A DNA stretch of 64,000 nucleotides, taken from NCBI GenBank assembly GCA_018136815.1, contig CM030938.1:3983448-4047447 (forward strand). Reading direction: 5' to 3'. Source of the DNA: Isochrysis galbana. Lineage: Eukaryota > Haptophyta > Isochrysidales > Isochrysidaceae. The notes below the pieces were generated by a model. The model worked only from the letters and a program-made list of their open reading frames with translations, did no database searches and was not told the origin of the DNA. The position numbers were made by a program, and so were the translations under genes. Shown here piece by piece: positions 21,394-31,450 of this stretch; the first letter of the stretch is position 1; each line of letters starts with the position of its first letter.

Positions 21394-21854
21394 CCTGGTT
21401 GGGCTGTAAGTACTGATATTAGTACTGATGCATTAGTATTAGCTCCCCAGGAGCTGATATACTGATGTTAGTTCCTAGGCTGCCAGTTCAAAAATAAAAC
21501 TGAAAACAAAACTCCGGAGCGGGAACGAGCCCCCGCGAACAAGCGCAGAGGCGCGCCAGCCCGCTCCCTCCCCCCGCCTATCTGTCCTCCTAGCTGCCCA
21601 CCCCCCACCACCTTGGCCTCTTGGCCTCTTCACATGCACCTGCCAACTCGTGCTCTCTGTTTGTTTGCGCTGCCCTCCCCTTTGCGCGCGCGCCACGCGC
21701 TGCACGCTGAACACCCCCCAGTAAGTATAAGTATAATAATAGCGATACTGGAAGTTATAATAGGGGTGTAAGCTGATATTAGTACTGATGTAAGTACTGA
21801 TGTAAGTGTAAGCTCAAAACCATCGTAAGCTTACGGACTGACAGCCCAACAAGG
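21394..21854. mobile_element. Non-autonomous hAT-like element B (TACTGAT words) nested in A, 461 bp
   Basis: Termini CCTGGTTGGGCTGT and ACAGCCCAACAAGG are 13/14 inverted repeats. The flanks are TGTAGGTG (21386-21393) and TGTAGGAG (21855-21862), an 8-bp target duplication with one change. Removing B plus one flank restores CACATGTAGG-AGCGCGAC, exactly the right end of element A followed by its own target duplication. Repeated TACTGATATTAG/TACTGATGTAAG words lie near both ends. No ORF. Confidence 0.8.
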
Positions 21855-21860
21855 TGTAGG

Positions 21861-21930
21861 AGCGCGACCTGAGATCAGGAGGCCCTAATGGGCACATATT
21901 GCACACCTTCAACATTACACATTACGATTA
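21861..21930 (+). repeat. Dispersed repeat R3, right part
   Basis: AGCGCGACCTGAGATCAGG...CCCTAATGGGCACA continues the alignment with 35908-35970 after the A/B insertion. Confidence 0.7.
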
Positions 21931-22239
21931 GCAGCCCAAGACAGCCACAACACTCACTCCGATCAGAGAGCACAGGGTTCCTCGAAAGGCGGGAGAGGGG
22001 CACATCACACGTACACCGGACGACTGAGACGCCTCGCGCCGTACCGGCTGACCCGCAGCGTGCCACTCACCACTCAGGAACGCCCCCTATGGGGGGGAGG
22101 CGAGAGGCGAGAGGCGAGGCAGCCAGCGCCGTCGGCCGGGCCGACCGCGGCGGCCGGCGCCTCCGTCCTCCTCCCCCCCCTCCCCCCGCCCCCCTCCCTC
22201 CGCCCCCCTTCCCCTTCTCTCGCTTGCCCGCTCCCCTCT

Positions 22240-22517
22240 CTCTCCTCTCTCTCCCTCTCTCTCCTCTCTCTCCTCTCTCTCCTCTCTCTCCTCTCTCTCC
22301 TCTCTCTCCTCTCTCTCCTCTCTCTCCTCTCTCTCCTCTCTCTCCTCTCTCTCCTCTCTCTCCTCTCTCTCCTCTCTCTCCTCTCTCTCCTCTCTCTCCT
22401 CTCTCTCCTCTCTCTCCTCTCTCTCCTCTCTCTCCTCTCCCCTCCTCTCCTCCTCTCTCTCCTCTCTCTCCTCTCTCTCCTCTCTCTCCTCTCTCTCCTC
22501 TCTCTCCTCTCTCTCAT
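22240..22517. repeat. 9-bp minisatellite CCTCTCTCT
   Basis: About 30 tandem units, 138-415 bases upstream of the ATG at 22655 on the coding strand. Because the unit is three codons long it yields spurious Leu-Ser-Pro and Arg-Glu-Arg repeat frames. Confidence 0.95.
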
Positions 22518-22654
22518 CCTCTCCTGAATTCTACCCGTACTTCTCACCTAAACACGGATCGCCTCCCTCACCCCATCCCTCTGCTGCTGCCTCGCCGACC
22601 AAGCTTGGGCTCAGCCTCTCCTCCCTCTCTTCCTCTCGTTTCCTCTCATCCCCG

Positions 22655-23922
22655 ATGGGCCTCAGCTACTCGCAGGAGGCCTACGACAAGGACCGCTACA
22701 CCGCTCCGTACCTGGCAGCCCAGCCCACCGATGCAGCGGTGGGCAAGACCATCGCAATCACGGGAGCGACGGGCAACGGGCTCGGCCTTAAGTTTGCCCA
22801 GCTCGCCGCTTCGCTCGGCGCAGCCAAGATCATCCTGCTCAATCGTCCCTCGGAACGCGCACAGAAGGCTCTCGCCCAACTCGCCGCGGCCGTCCCCGCA
22901 GGATGCATCGTCACGCACGTCGACTGCGATCTCAACTCGCTCGAGGCAGTCAAGACCGCTGCGAACGCACTGGCGGCGCAGTGCGAGGGCAAGCTTGATG
23001 TCCTCATGCTCAACTCGGGCATTATGGCGTCTCCGGATGAGACGACCGAGGACGGGTACAACCGCGAGATCCAAGTCAACGTAATCTCGCAGGTGCTGCT
23101 GCTAAAGCTTTCAATGCCACTCCTCGAGGCGGCCGCAGCCGAGAAGGGTGAGGCGCGGTTCTGCTTCCAATCTTCGGCCGCGCGCTTGGGTGACCCCGCA
23201 ATCATCGATGCAGCTTTTGACAAGGTGCCTGCCGAAGGGCTGCCCCAGAATCTGCGCGGTGACAAGGGCAGCGGCTTTTTAGCGTTTGGCCCTGAATGGC
23301 AGCGGTACCATCAGACGAAGCTTGCAAATTCGCTGTGCATGATGGTCCTGCACGAAAAGCTACTGGCGAAGGGCTCCAAGGTTAAGGCCCTCTGTTGCGC
23401 GCCAGGGCTCGCTGCGACAGACCTGCAGGTGTAGCCTTCGCGTTTCAATTCCCCTGACGCACGCCTCGCCAATCGCATGCCCAGTCTACAATGCCCCTCT
23501 GATGCGACTAGCCTAGCACGCCCTGCCTACCTTAGCCCACCTCGACTCTTGAGCCTCTTCAGTCTTATTTTCTGAAACTTTGACTGATTTTACCGATCGG
23601 CTCCTTTCAGACAACCACAAACAAGACGGGCAACATGAAGGCGTGGGAGACGCATTTGATTTTCATGCTACTAGGGCAGTCGAGCAATGATGGCGCCTTG
23701 CCCATGACGCACGCATGCCTCATGCCTGGCATCGACTCTGGGAGCTTCGTGGAGCCATCTGGAGTTGTGGCTGGCATGTACGGCCAACCCATGTGCATTG
23801 CCAGCAAGGGAGAGTTTCTACCGAAGTGGCTTAAGCAAGAAAGGCACAGTATCTCTACGCCCGAGGCCAAGGCGAGCTTTTGGAGCAAGATCGAGGCAGC
23901 TTGCGGTGGCCCTGTGGTGTAG
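22655..23922 (+). CDS. Short-chain dehydrogenase/reductase, two exons
   Basis: Exon 1 is 22655-23428 and exon 2 is 23611-23922, with GT-AG and phase 0 on both sides, giving 361 residues. The cofactor loop TGATGNGLG lies at 36-44, an NSG in place of the usual NAG follows, and catalytic Tyr218 and Lys222 are in YHQTK. This order and the long insertion before the active site are typical of the extended NADP-dependent SDRs related to protochlorophyllide/retinol-type oxidoreductases. The substrate cannot be read from sequence. Unspliced, the frame stops just after the donor (CAG|GTGTAG), which makes the intron convincing. Exon 2 supplies the C-terminal substrate-binding part. No signal peptide or membrane helix is seen, so it is probably cytosolic. 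Confidence 0.85.
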
Positions 23923-25017
23923 AGACGCCAATAGCACTTTTGAGGCGGTTCAAATGAAATGAATGTCTTAACATTCTCGCTGCACACGCAGCTCTGGACC
24001 CACTGCTTTCACGCGCGTGTTCAACACCCCCACTCCCCTTCTAACCCTGCCGAGAACCCACTACCTCGTCCAGGCAGGGGCTCGCAAATGCGACAGATGG
24101 GCTAGCAAGCGAGCGAGGGCCAGGGCGTGCGTGCCAGGCGAGCCTGTGGGTGCGTGGGGAGAGGAGTAGGTCAGCAAGGCAGTGTGCTCCTGGCAAGCCA
24201 TAAGGCATGCCAGGAGGGTGGGTGGTTCCTCCCCCACAGCAGGAGAGGAGTGGAGAGAGGGTGGGAGCTCGTGCCCCCTATGGGCGGAGTAAGTGAAGTA
24301 GTAGTATAAATTTAGTTGCGTAGCGTGCGCTAGACCTCCCCGAAAAAACCACCCCTCCCTCTTTGCGGGGAAAGGAAAAGGAAAAGGAGGGTCCGACCCG
24401 GCCTTGCCAAATGCCAGAGCCTCGCCAGCTCCGGCCCCTCCTCGGCGACCACCTCTAGGTCATCTTCGCGTGCAAGCGCCCTGCACGCATTGTATTTTGA
24501 GTGATACAACGCCTTTGCGCCTGCGCGCCTTGGCGTAGCGCGCCGCCCTTGCCAGCAGCAACCTCGTGGCACTGCTCCTCGCCTGCGGAAGCGCCTGAAG
24601 GGCACCTGGCGGCCGCCTGTCAAGGCCTCTATCTACCCACCGGGCGAATAGAACATGCCAGCTCCCGGTGGTGTGGCCTCGCCAGACGCGCATTCGTGCG
24701 CTCTGTTTGGCGCAGATTTTGAGCCCGTTCTTCCGCAGCGGCGTGGGGCGGGGTTGTGTGGGCCATACTCAGGCCACCCATTGGACGCTGGACGAGCCTC
24801 GTCGATCGTGCCGACGCCAACGCCAGATGGGGGGGGGGGGGGGTCCGAGCAAAGGCAAAGGCTAGCGCGGCGAGGGGCGAGGGCGGCTTGGACGCCGGCG
24901 CTCGTGTGCACGTGTCGATGGTCCCAGCGTCAAGAAGCTGGAAGTCGGTGAGCCCGGCACGGCGCTGCATCGGGCGGGAATCGAATGCCGAATGTAGCTT
25001 AGGTATAAAGGAGCCGA
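23923..25017. other. Intergenic with dispersed repeats
   Basis: 24180-24310 (CCTGGCAAGCCATAAGGCATGCCAGG...CTATGGGCG) matches 59835-59965, repeat R3-related. The rest is GC-rich with short ORFs and no recognisable product. Confidence 0.45.
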
Positions 25018-25135
25018 TCCCCCCGCGGGCGCGAGCCCGCAAATTCTTTGCTACGGGTAGAGCGTGAGCGCGCCTGACGGAGGGGGGGAGAGGGGGGGCG
25101 AATCACACCATTTCTTGGCGAAGATTTTTGTGGTG
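25018..25135 (-). repeat. Dispersed repeat R13, copy 2 (empty site)
   Basis: Reverse-complement match to 19395-19511 that continues uninterrupted across the position where element C sits in the other copy. Confidence 0.75.
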
Positions 25136-25149
25136 GCAGGTGCCGCCCC

Positions 25150-25255
25150 CCCCCTTGAGGATTTTTATTGGGCCTCGCGCCACGGTCAAAAAAATTCAGC
25201 CCAACCCTTACTAATAGTTAAAAAGCCCCTATTTGACCGCCCTACATAAGGCCTT
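25150..25255 (+). repeat. Dispersed repeat R5, copy 1
   Basis: GGATTTTTATTGGGCCTCGCG...AGCCCCTATTTGACCGCCCT is the reverse complement of 62848-62935. A short piece (TTTGACCGCCCTAA) also occurs at 31648. Confidence 0.85.
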
Positions 25256-25396
25256 GGAAAGCTAGCAGCCGCCCCGCGAAATGACTATTCGCCGAAGCTT
25301 TAGTTGGGAGGTCGACAACTGTGGCGCAGTTGAGCGACGTGCAAGCCGGTTTCCGAGTGGCGACCCGCTGGCCATGCCAAACCGATCCGCCTCTTC

Positions 25397-27275
25397 TCAC
25401 AAGCCACGCCGGGTGCACCGCACAATGAATGCCGAGATCTCCGCGGCCACACGATCTGCCTCTTCTTCATGTGGTACATGCCCCGAGGACAGTTCTACTA
25501 GCGTCGCACCTGTTCGGTCATGAGGAGGCCGATGCGTGTGAGCAAATACAGTGTGAGGGGATGCTTGGCGGTATGCCCCCGGAGAGGGAGGGCGGGTATG
25601 GGGGGGCGCAGGGCGGGAGCGCACCACTCATCCTGCTGCAAAGTTCCTGGGAGACGGAAAAGGGCACAAGAGCGTCTTGTTTGCCATGCACTACCAGCGT
25701 TGGGACATGGAAGTCCGGTGCGCACAGGGCGGCCCAAACCTTTGAACACGAGGCGAGTCAATGAACAAATTAGGCGATAGCATAGAAATTGGAGGGTGCT
25801 CGCATGATCCGTGACAGGCAAAGATGTGGAGCTGCACATATGCGCCCGCTGCTCCCGCCTCTGCCTCACCGCATCATAATCATGGCAAAGCCCTATGAAG
25901 CATCGGTTCACTGGCCTACCTGGGAATCGGTGGGCTCCGACGATCGCCCCTTTGAGCGGGCGGCTCCAAGCTGTGCCATCACGAACGATGCGACACCCCG
26001 GTCGGCACCCCGTACTGCGGACGGCCATCGATATCGCCGAAGCATATCGTCTGTCAGCTTGGCGGGGTCGCGATAGGCGTTTCGTAGTCCGGTCCACCAA
26101 AAGGTCTCGCTGCCTATGACGCCGCGCACGGCGAGGCGCAACGGGACGTACAGAACGAACCGAAGGAAGGCGAAGCGAAGGGCAGAAGCCAGCTGACGGG
26201 CCGCACGTAGCGTCCAAAGCCGAGACTTTGTCGCGAGAGGCGACTGCATGCTTTCTTCTTGCGTTGGCGCCGCTCGAGTCCCAACCTGGTTGGCTCGCTG
26301 CTCTTTCAAAGCATCCTCTGCGTTGGCCTTGTTCTTGCCCGATCTTCGACGAGGTAAGAAGGCGGCCGGAGCGATGAGTACGAGGCCCCGCACTATTGCA
26401 CCGAGCTCCTCAGAGGACAGCAGGGCGAGGCGAGCCGCTAGAATGGCGCCGACCGAATGGCCGACGAGCACGATATCTGGCAGCCTCTCGGTCTCCGTTG
26501 GATTCCTTGCACTCGCACGGGCCAGTACCAAGGAGTCGCCGTCGCTCGCTTCCCATCCGCTAGGCTCCAATACGGATGGGCCGACCCCTTGTCCACGCGC
26601 ATTGGCCGCTGTCGCGGTCGCCTCAGCCGACTGGTTCCGGATGAGCGCAGCCGCGTGCCGCACCGCTGCTGCTGACCCATAGTTGGACCAGTCGCGCGGG
26701 CGCGAGGAGAGGCCGAACCCAAGACGGTCATGTGCTATGGTGAGCAGGCGTGGAGCGAGCGCCGGCCGTGCCCGACGGGGGTGCGAATCGGCGAGCGAAC
26801 GGAGGAAAGGCGCCCATGTGAGGCAGTTGGCGCCAAACCCGTGGCTCAAGTGCAGAATCACCGGCGGGGTTGGGCTGGCTGTCTCACCGCCCGAGATGGC
26901 CTCGCAGAGGTAGTGGAGCACAGGCGCTCTGCTGTCTCTACTGGCAACAGAGGGCTGCCCAATCGCAAGGAAGCGTGAGCCGGGCACGGCAGCTGCGGTT
27001 TCGCTGACGAGGGAGCGCTCGTAGGCGAGCGCACGCGCTGCAGCATGCATCAGACTGAGCGTTGCAAGCGCGCGAAGCACCCAGGCGAGGGTGGTAAGGA
27101 GACGGCGGCCAGCGAGTGCCGGCGGCGCGAAGCGTGAGGTGAGAGTTCCCACCGCTGGCAGTACAATCAGGCCCGCGATCAGCCCACGCGCGGCAGCGCT
27201 CGCGGGCGACGGGCGGCGCCAGAAAGAGCGCATCGGGGGCAGCGCCCCGCGCACGCTTGCGCTCAGCACGGCCAT
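25397..27275 (-). CDS. Membrane-anchored alpha/beta hydrolase, three coding exons
   Basis: Exons are 27275-25920, 25739-25625 and 25509-25397, with GT-AG introns of 180 and 115 bases and consistent phases (0, then 1), giving 527 residues. The N-terminal about 100 residues contain one or two hydrophobic helices. The hydrolase core shows the oxyanion strand SHGFGA, the HDRLGFG strand, the nucleophile elbow GHSVG (Ser274), the acid Asp474 in HGKQDALVP on exon 2, and His501 in SSGHVPHEEE on exon 3. The catalytic triad is complete only after splicing, which strongly supports the model. The substrate is unknown; lipid or ester hydrolysis at a membrane is an inference. ATG 27275 was chosen because the open frame upstream begins only from TTG. 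Confidence 0.85.
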
Positions 27276-27447
27276 CGCGCAGGGGCGGCGGCCGGCGGAG
27301 AGCTCTCCCCCCGCCGAGGGCGGCCACAAACCCGACGGAGAGAAGAGGTCGGGCAGGAGCAGCGGCTTTCGTCTCGATGCAGGTGGGGGGGCCCTTGGAA
27401 GGCACGCTGTGTACGGCGAACGGTCGCCGCTGCTGCTGCGCTGCCAG

Positions 27448-27629
27448 CCTAGATGGGAAATACGTATTTACTGTATTTGGCCTTGGCCAAATACATATGT
27501 ATTTGGCTGTATTTGAAGCGCGTCCTGGGTTGTAGCCCTCGAATGTATTTGAAATGTATTTGGCCGGAGGCCAAATACATATGTATTTGGCTGTATTTGC
27601 AGGCCCCAGCAACGTATTTCCCATCTAGG
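27448..27629. mobile_element. Non-autonomous hAT-like element D (GTATTT words), 182 bp
   Basis: The 18-base inverted termini CCTAGATGGGAAATACGT are exact at both ends. Flanks GCTGCCAG (27440-27447) and GTTGCCAG (27630-27637) form an 8-bp target duplication with one change. Inside, GTATTT/AAATAC occurs about a dozen times, including two near-palindromes around GGCCTTGGCC and GGCCGGAGGCC. It lies about 170 bases upstream of the hydrolase start codon and could affect its promoter. Confidence 0.82.
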
Positions 27630-27839
27630 GTTGCCAGGGCTTTGCCAGAGCGAGAGAGAGAGAGGGGAGGGGGGGCTCCCATCGGTGAACCGCAATGAAC
27701 GGCTCCGTCAGCTGCTCGCCGCCCTTGCTTCACCTCCCATCGGTGTGTGGTGTGTGCCTCATCTCTTGGGTCTCGGGGTATAGGGTACGGGGTACAACCT
27801 ACTTTTATAAGTGGGGGTCAATGGGGGCCTCGCGCCCCC

Positions 27840-28370
27840 CTCTCTCCATCGCGGACACCCCCCGGGGTGGGCCCGTACAATCAACCTCAGCCCCTGCCCT
27901 CTGGCAGGGGCTGGGCAATCACCATCCTGGCCCAGACCCTTCGTGGGCGCGGGCCGCGACTCGCACTCCCACGCCCATACTGGGCCTGCCCTCGAGCTGA
28001 CTCCCCCCCTCCCCTGGTCGCCAGGCATACAGAGGCCGCTGGGTGGCTCCAATGGCCAGCGTGGCAAGCGTGGGAGAGGCAGGGAGGGCCAGGGGCTGAG
28101 CCCCAGCCTCCACTGCCCCCTGAGCTGCCCTTGCTGGCCCTCTGGCCTCTGGGAGCCCCCCAAGGCCCTCTGAGCTCTGAGAGTAGGCCGTGGCCGTGGC
28201 GCGCCGCATGGCGACGCGCCGCAGGGAGAGGGGTGGAGGAGAATGGAGAGAGGGAGAGGGGGGGATTTGCACCCCCCCCGATGGAGTGCGGTAAGAAACG
28301 GGCCCCGTTTGCCGTTTGCGTTAGCAAACGGGCGAAGGGGGGCGGCTGGCGACAGGAGGAAGAGAGGAAG
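27840..28370 (+). repeat. Dispersed repeat R2, copy 1
   Basis: 28040-28370 (GGCAAGCGTGGGAGAGGCAGG...GCGCGCCGCATGGCGACGCGCCG...GTTTGCGTTAGCAAACGGGCG) matches 59518-59800 with small indels. The large open frames here on both strands come from base composition and are not supported as genes. Confidence 0.85.
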
Positions 28371-28554
28371 GGAGTGGCTCAAGCTCAAGACGTCCTTGTG
28401 GCAGGTATCGGGGGGCGCAGTCATTTATTTCTTCGAGGACTGCTCGCGGCGCGAGCTGTAAGGGCCGTTCTGCTTCTCGACGACAGCTCCCTCCCCCCCC
28501 CCCCCCGGTGTTTTTCCCCGGCGGTGAGTCGCCCGACGTAGGTCGGTCCGCCTC

Positions 28555-28780
28555 ACTGGGTTTTCCCTCATTGTAGCTTGTGGAGAGTTATAATGGGAGC
28601 CGGGGGTTCGCGAGGGGGGAGATTTGAAAGGATGCATATGTGTATGTGTCTGTGCCACCACTTCAAGGCGTGCGGGCAGGTGCGCTGAGGGGTCGTCGTG
28701 ATAGTACCGGGCTAGTGGGAGTAGTGGTACTAACGCTCAGTTGTTTTATATTATTATTACTATAGGGTACGGGGTATCTC
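28555..28780 (+). repeat. Dispersed repeat R6, copy 2
   Basis: 28558-28650 (GGGTTTTCCCTCATTG...GCTTGTGGAGAGTTATAATGGGAGCCGGGGG) is the reverse complement of 43340-43440. 28678-28780 matches the complement of 43200-43300 and of 18183-18240. Confidence 0.8.
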
Positions 28781-28953
28781 TGTCTCTGTATCTCTCGAGC
28801 CTGAGCGCATCTTACATCTTAGACTAACCTGTAACTTGTTGAATGTCTAGATGGGGGAAAACAGAGGAGGGGGTGTCCAAAAACCAAAAACAATGAAAGG
28901 CGCGCGAGGAGAAGAGGCGACTGGAGGCCGACTTCGAGGCGGCGGCGGACTAC

Positions 28954-30379
28954 ATGGGCGACGACGCGGCAAAGCTGCGGCAGCTGCAAGCCATGCTCGA
29001 GGCTGAGCGCGGGCGGACGCAGGAGCTGGTGGCGACGGTGGAGGCACTGCGCGCGCAGCTCGCGCATGCGTCCGAGCAAATGGCCGCGACAGCACAGGCT
29101 GCCGCCAAACACACCAGAGCCGCCGAGAACGTCGCCACGCCGCCAAAGAGTAAATTCTTCGCAAATGGCCACTACACGGCGGAGATCGATAGTACCTTCA
29201 TCAAACTACTACTAGCAGAAGTTCCTCGCCGCCGCGCCCCGACCGTCTTCCGCATCGTCGCCGATTTCTTTGGGATAACCATCCCGCGGCGCGAGCGGTA
29301 CATCCGCTCGCAGGGAGCGAGCGTGCTTCACACCCTCTCCTACATCCCGTCGGCGACGCGCGTAAAGGAGCTGGCGTCCGTGGCAGAGAAGCTCAACTCC
29401 CTCCAAGTCGGCGAGTTCATCCTGGGCCACCTTGAATCCGACGAGACGAGCATCTGCCACGCGGGCGATGGAGCGGAGTCGAAGCAGATCGACTACATCG
29501 GCGACGTCATGGCATCAAGTCCGGTAAGATCAAGCAGGAAGCAAGGGACGAGAAGCTGGCGGGCAAGCAGCAGAAGGCGGACGCCAAGGCGGCGGAGGAT
29601 GTGCGTATCGCCGCCGTCGTACTCAAGCGCAAGTACTCGGAGCTCAAGTCGCTCGGCATCAACGAGCTCCGAGACCAGCTTAAGCACTACAAGGCGGTCA
29701 AGAAGCGCTCGGGCTTCCTCCTCACTATGGGCGCGCGCTCTGACTACGTGCTTGCGGTGCAGCGACTCATGGTGCAGGAGTTCGGCATCGGCGCTAACGA
29801 TCTCGCCGACGGTGACTCTGGACTGGATGGACGCGGCCTACGTAAGCGGCGAGTACAGCGGCGGCCAAGGCAACCGAAGGCGGCGAGGGGGCAGACGGCC
29901 GGCAAGCGCAAGCGAGAAGCCAGTATTGTCTCTGCCTTCGGCTACGAATGGTATGACGACGAGATCTTCGAATTCGAGTCCATTATCGGCCGGATGGTCG
30001 TTGGAGATGATGGCGCGGTTCCGAACCGCGAAGAGAAGGTGCGCCACGCACTCTCGTTGTCTCTCGTTCGCCACCATCACCGCGCTGAGCTGGACTGCCT
30101 TGCCTCTCCTCGCAGTTTGATCCAGGAGAGGTTCTATACCTCATTCTATGGTCTGGCTTTCCACCAGAGTGCGCCACGTGGCAGCGCGCGGAGGAGATCG
30201 CCGACGACGAGATGCCACAAAACCTCGAGGCAATCGACGAGTACGAGGCAGCACTTGAGGCGGAGTCGGAGCTCGAGGCGGAGGAGGCGACTGAGATTGA
30301 GATCGAGGCTGAGGTGGGAAGGGAAGGCAGCAAGCAGGCTGTGAATGATCCTGCTGTTCGTGCTGAGCCAAAGCCATGA
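28954..30379 (+). pseudogene. Frameshifted coiled-coil / SAP-like / chromodomain protein, probably mobile-element derived
   Basis: Frame 1 from 28954 encodes a coiled coil (also open a little upstream, without ATG), then a folded segment to about 29510. There the coding frame shifts by one missing base near GTCATGGCATC, and the second frame carries a Lys-rich helix and a SAP-like LGINELRDQLKHYK motif. A GT-AG intron at 30039-30115 (77 bases, phase 0) then joins FEFESIIGRMVV... to FDPGEVLYLILWSGFPP, forming a chromodomain whose aromatic residues are present, and ends in a Glu-rich tail at 30379. An unknown protein with DNA- and chromatin-binding parts is visible; a transposase-type core around 29440 (HLESDETSI) is only a guess. 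The shift means it is a pseudogene or contains an assembly error. Confidence 0.6.
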
Positions 30380-30389
30380 GGCTTAGGAG

Positions 30390-31450
30390 CCCAAGGCCCG
30401 CCCGGCATCGGTTCGAAGTTGGTCTCTCCGGGCCTCCCTCGGCGACGGCTCAACGTTCAATGGGCTCGGCGGGTGGGTGATTTCGACGAGGGTTCGGCGC
30501 GCGGCCTGCCCGATTGGCGTGACCATCCGGGTGGGATATGCGTATATGGTATCTGGTGGGGTCCGCCATCCGGATGGATCGTCGAAAACGGCCACGAAGC
30601 GCGCCCGGCGTCGGTTCGAAGTTGGGCTCTCCGGGCCTCCCTCGGCGACGGCTCAACGTTCAATGGGCTCGGCGGGTGGGTGATTTCGACGAGGGTTCGG
30701 CGCGCGGCCTGCCCGATTGGCGTGACCATCCGGGTGGGATATGCGTGTATGGTATCTGGTGGGGTCCGCCATCCGGATGGATCGTCGAAAACGGCCACGC
30801 AGCGCGCCCGGCATCGGTTCGAAGTTGGTCTCTCCGGGCCTCCCTCGGCGACGGCTCAACGTTCAATGGGCTCGGCGGGTGGGTGATTTCGACGAGGGTT
30901 CGGCGCGCGGCCTGCCCGATTGGCGTGACCATCCGGGTGGGATATGCGTATATGGTATCTGGTGGGGTCCGCCATCCGGATGGATCGTCGAAAACGGCCA
31001 CGAAGCGCGCCCGGCGTCGGTTCGAAGTTGGGCTCTCCGGGCCTCCCTCGGCGACGGCTCAACGTTCAATGGGCAATGGGCTCGGCGGGTGGGTGATTTC
31101 GACGAGGGTTCGGCGCGCGGCCTGCCCGATTGGCGTGACCATCCGGGTGGGATATGCGTGTATGGTATCTGGTGGGGTCCGCCATCCGGATGGATCGTCG
31201 AAAACGGCCACGCAGCGCGCCCGGCGTCGGTTCGAAGTTGGGCTCTCCGGGCCTCCCTCGGCGACGGCTCAACGTTCAATGGGCTCGGCGGGTGGGTGAT
31301 TTCGACGAGGGTTCGGCGCGCGGCCTGCCCGATTGGCGTGACCATCCGGGTGGGATATGCGTGTATGGTATCTGGTGGGGTCCGCCATCCGGATGGATCG
31401 TCGAAAACGGCCACGCAGCGCGCCCGGCATCGGTTCGAAGTTGGGCTTTT
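30390..31450. repeat. 203-bp tandem repeat array, about 5.2 units
   Basis: The unit contains CGGTTCGAAGTTGG, TCTCCGGGCCTCCCTCGGCG, GGCGGGTGGGTGATTTCGAC and GGTCCGCCATCCGGATGG. Spacing is 203 bases except one 210-base unit with a CAATGGG duplication near 31070. Units differ by only a few bases, so the array is young. 203 is not divisible by three, so the long ORFs across it are accidental. It begins directly after the chromodomain frame ends at 30379. Confidence 0.95.

Noticed and set aside
27747-28541. Large overlapping ORFs on both strands
   Set aside because: They coincide with dispersed repeat R2, whose other copy has indels that break the frames.
30400-31440. Possible tRNA-like B-box GGTTCGAAG in each satellite unit
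   Set aside because: No A-box, no cloverleaf and no TTTT terminator at proper spacing.
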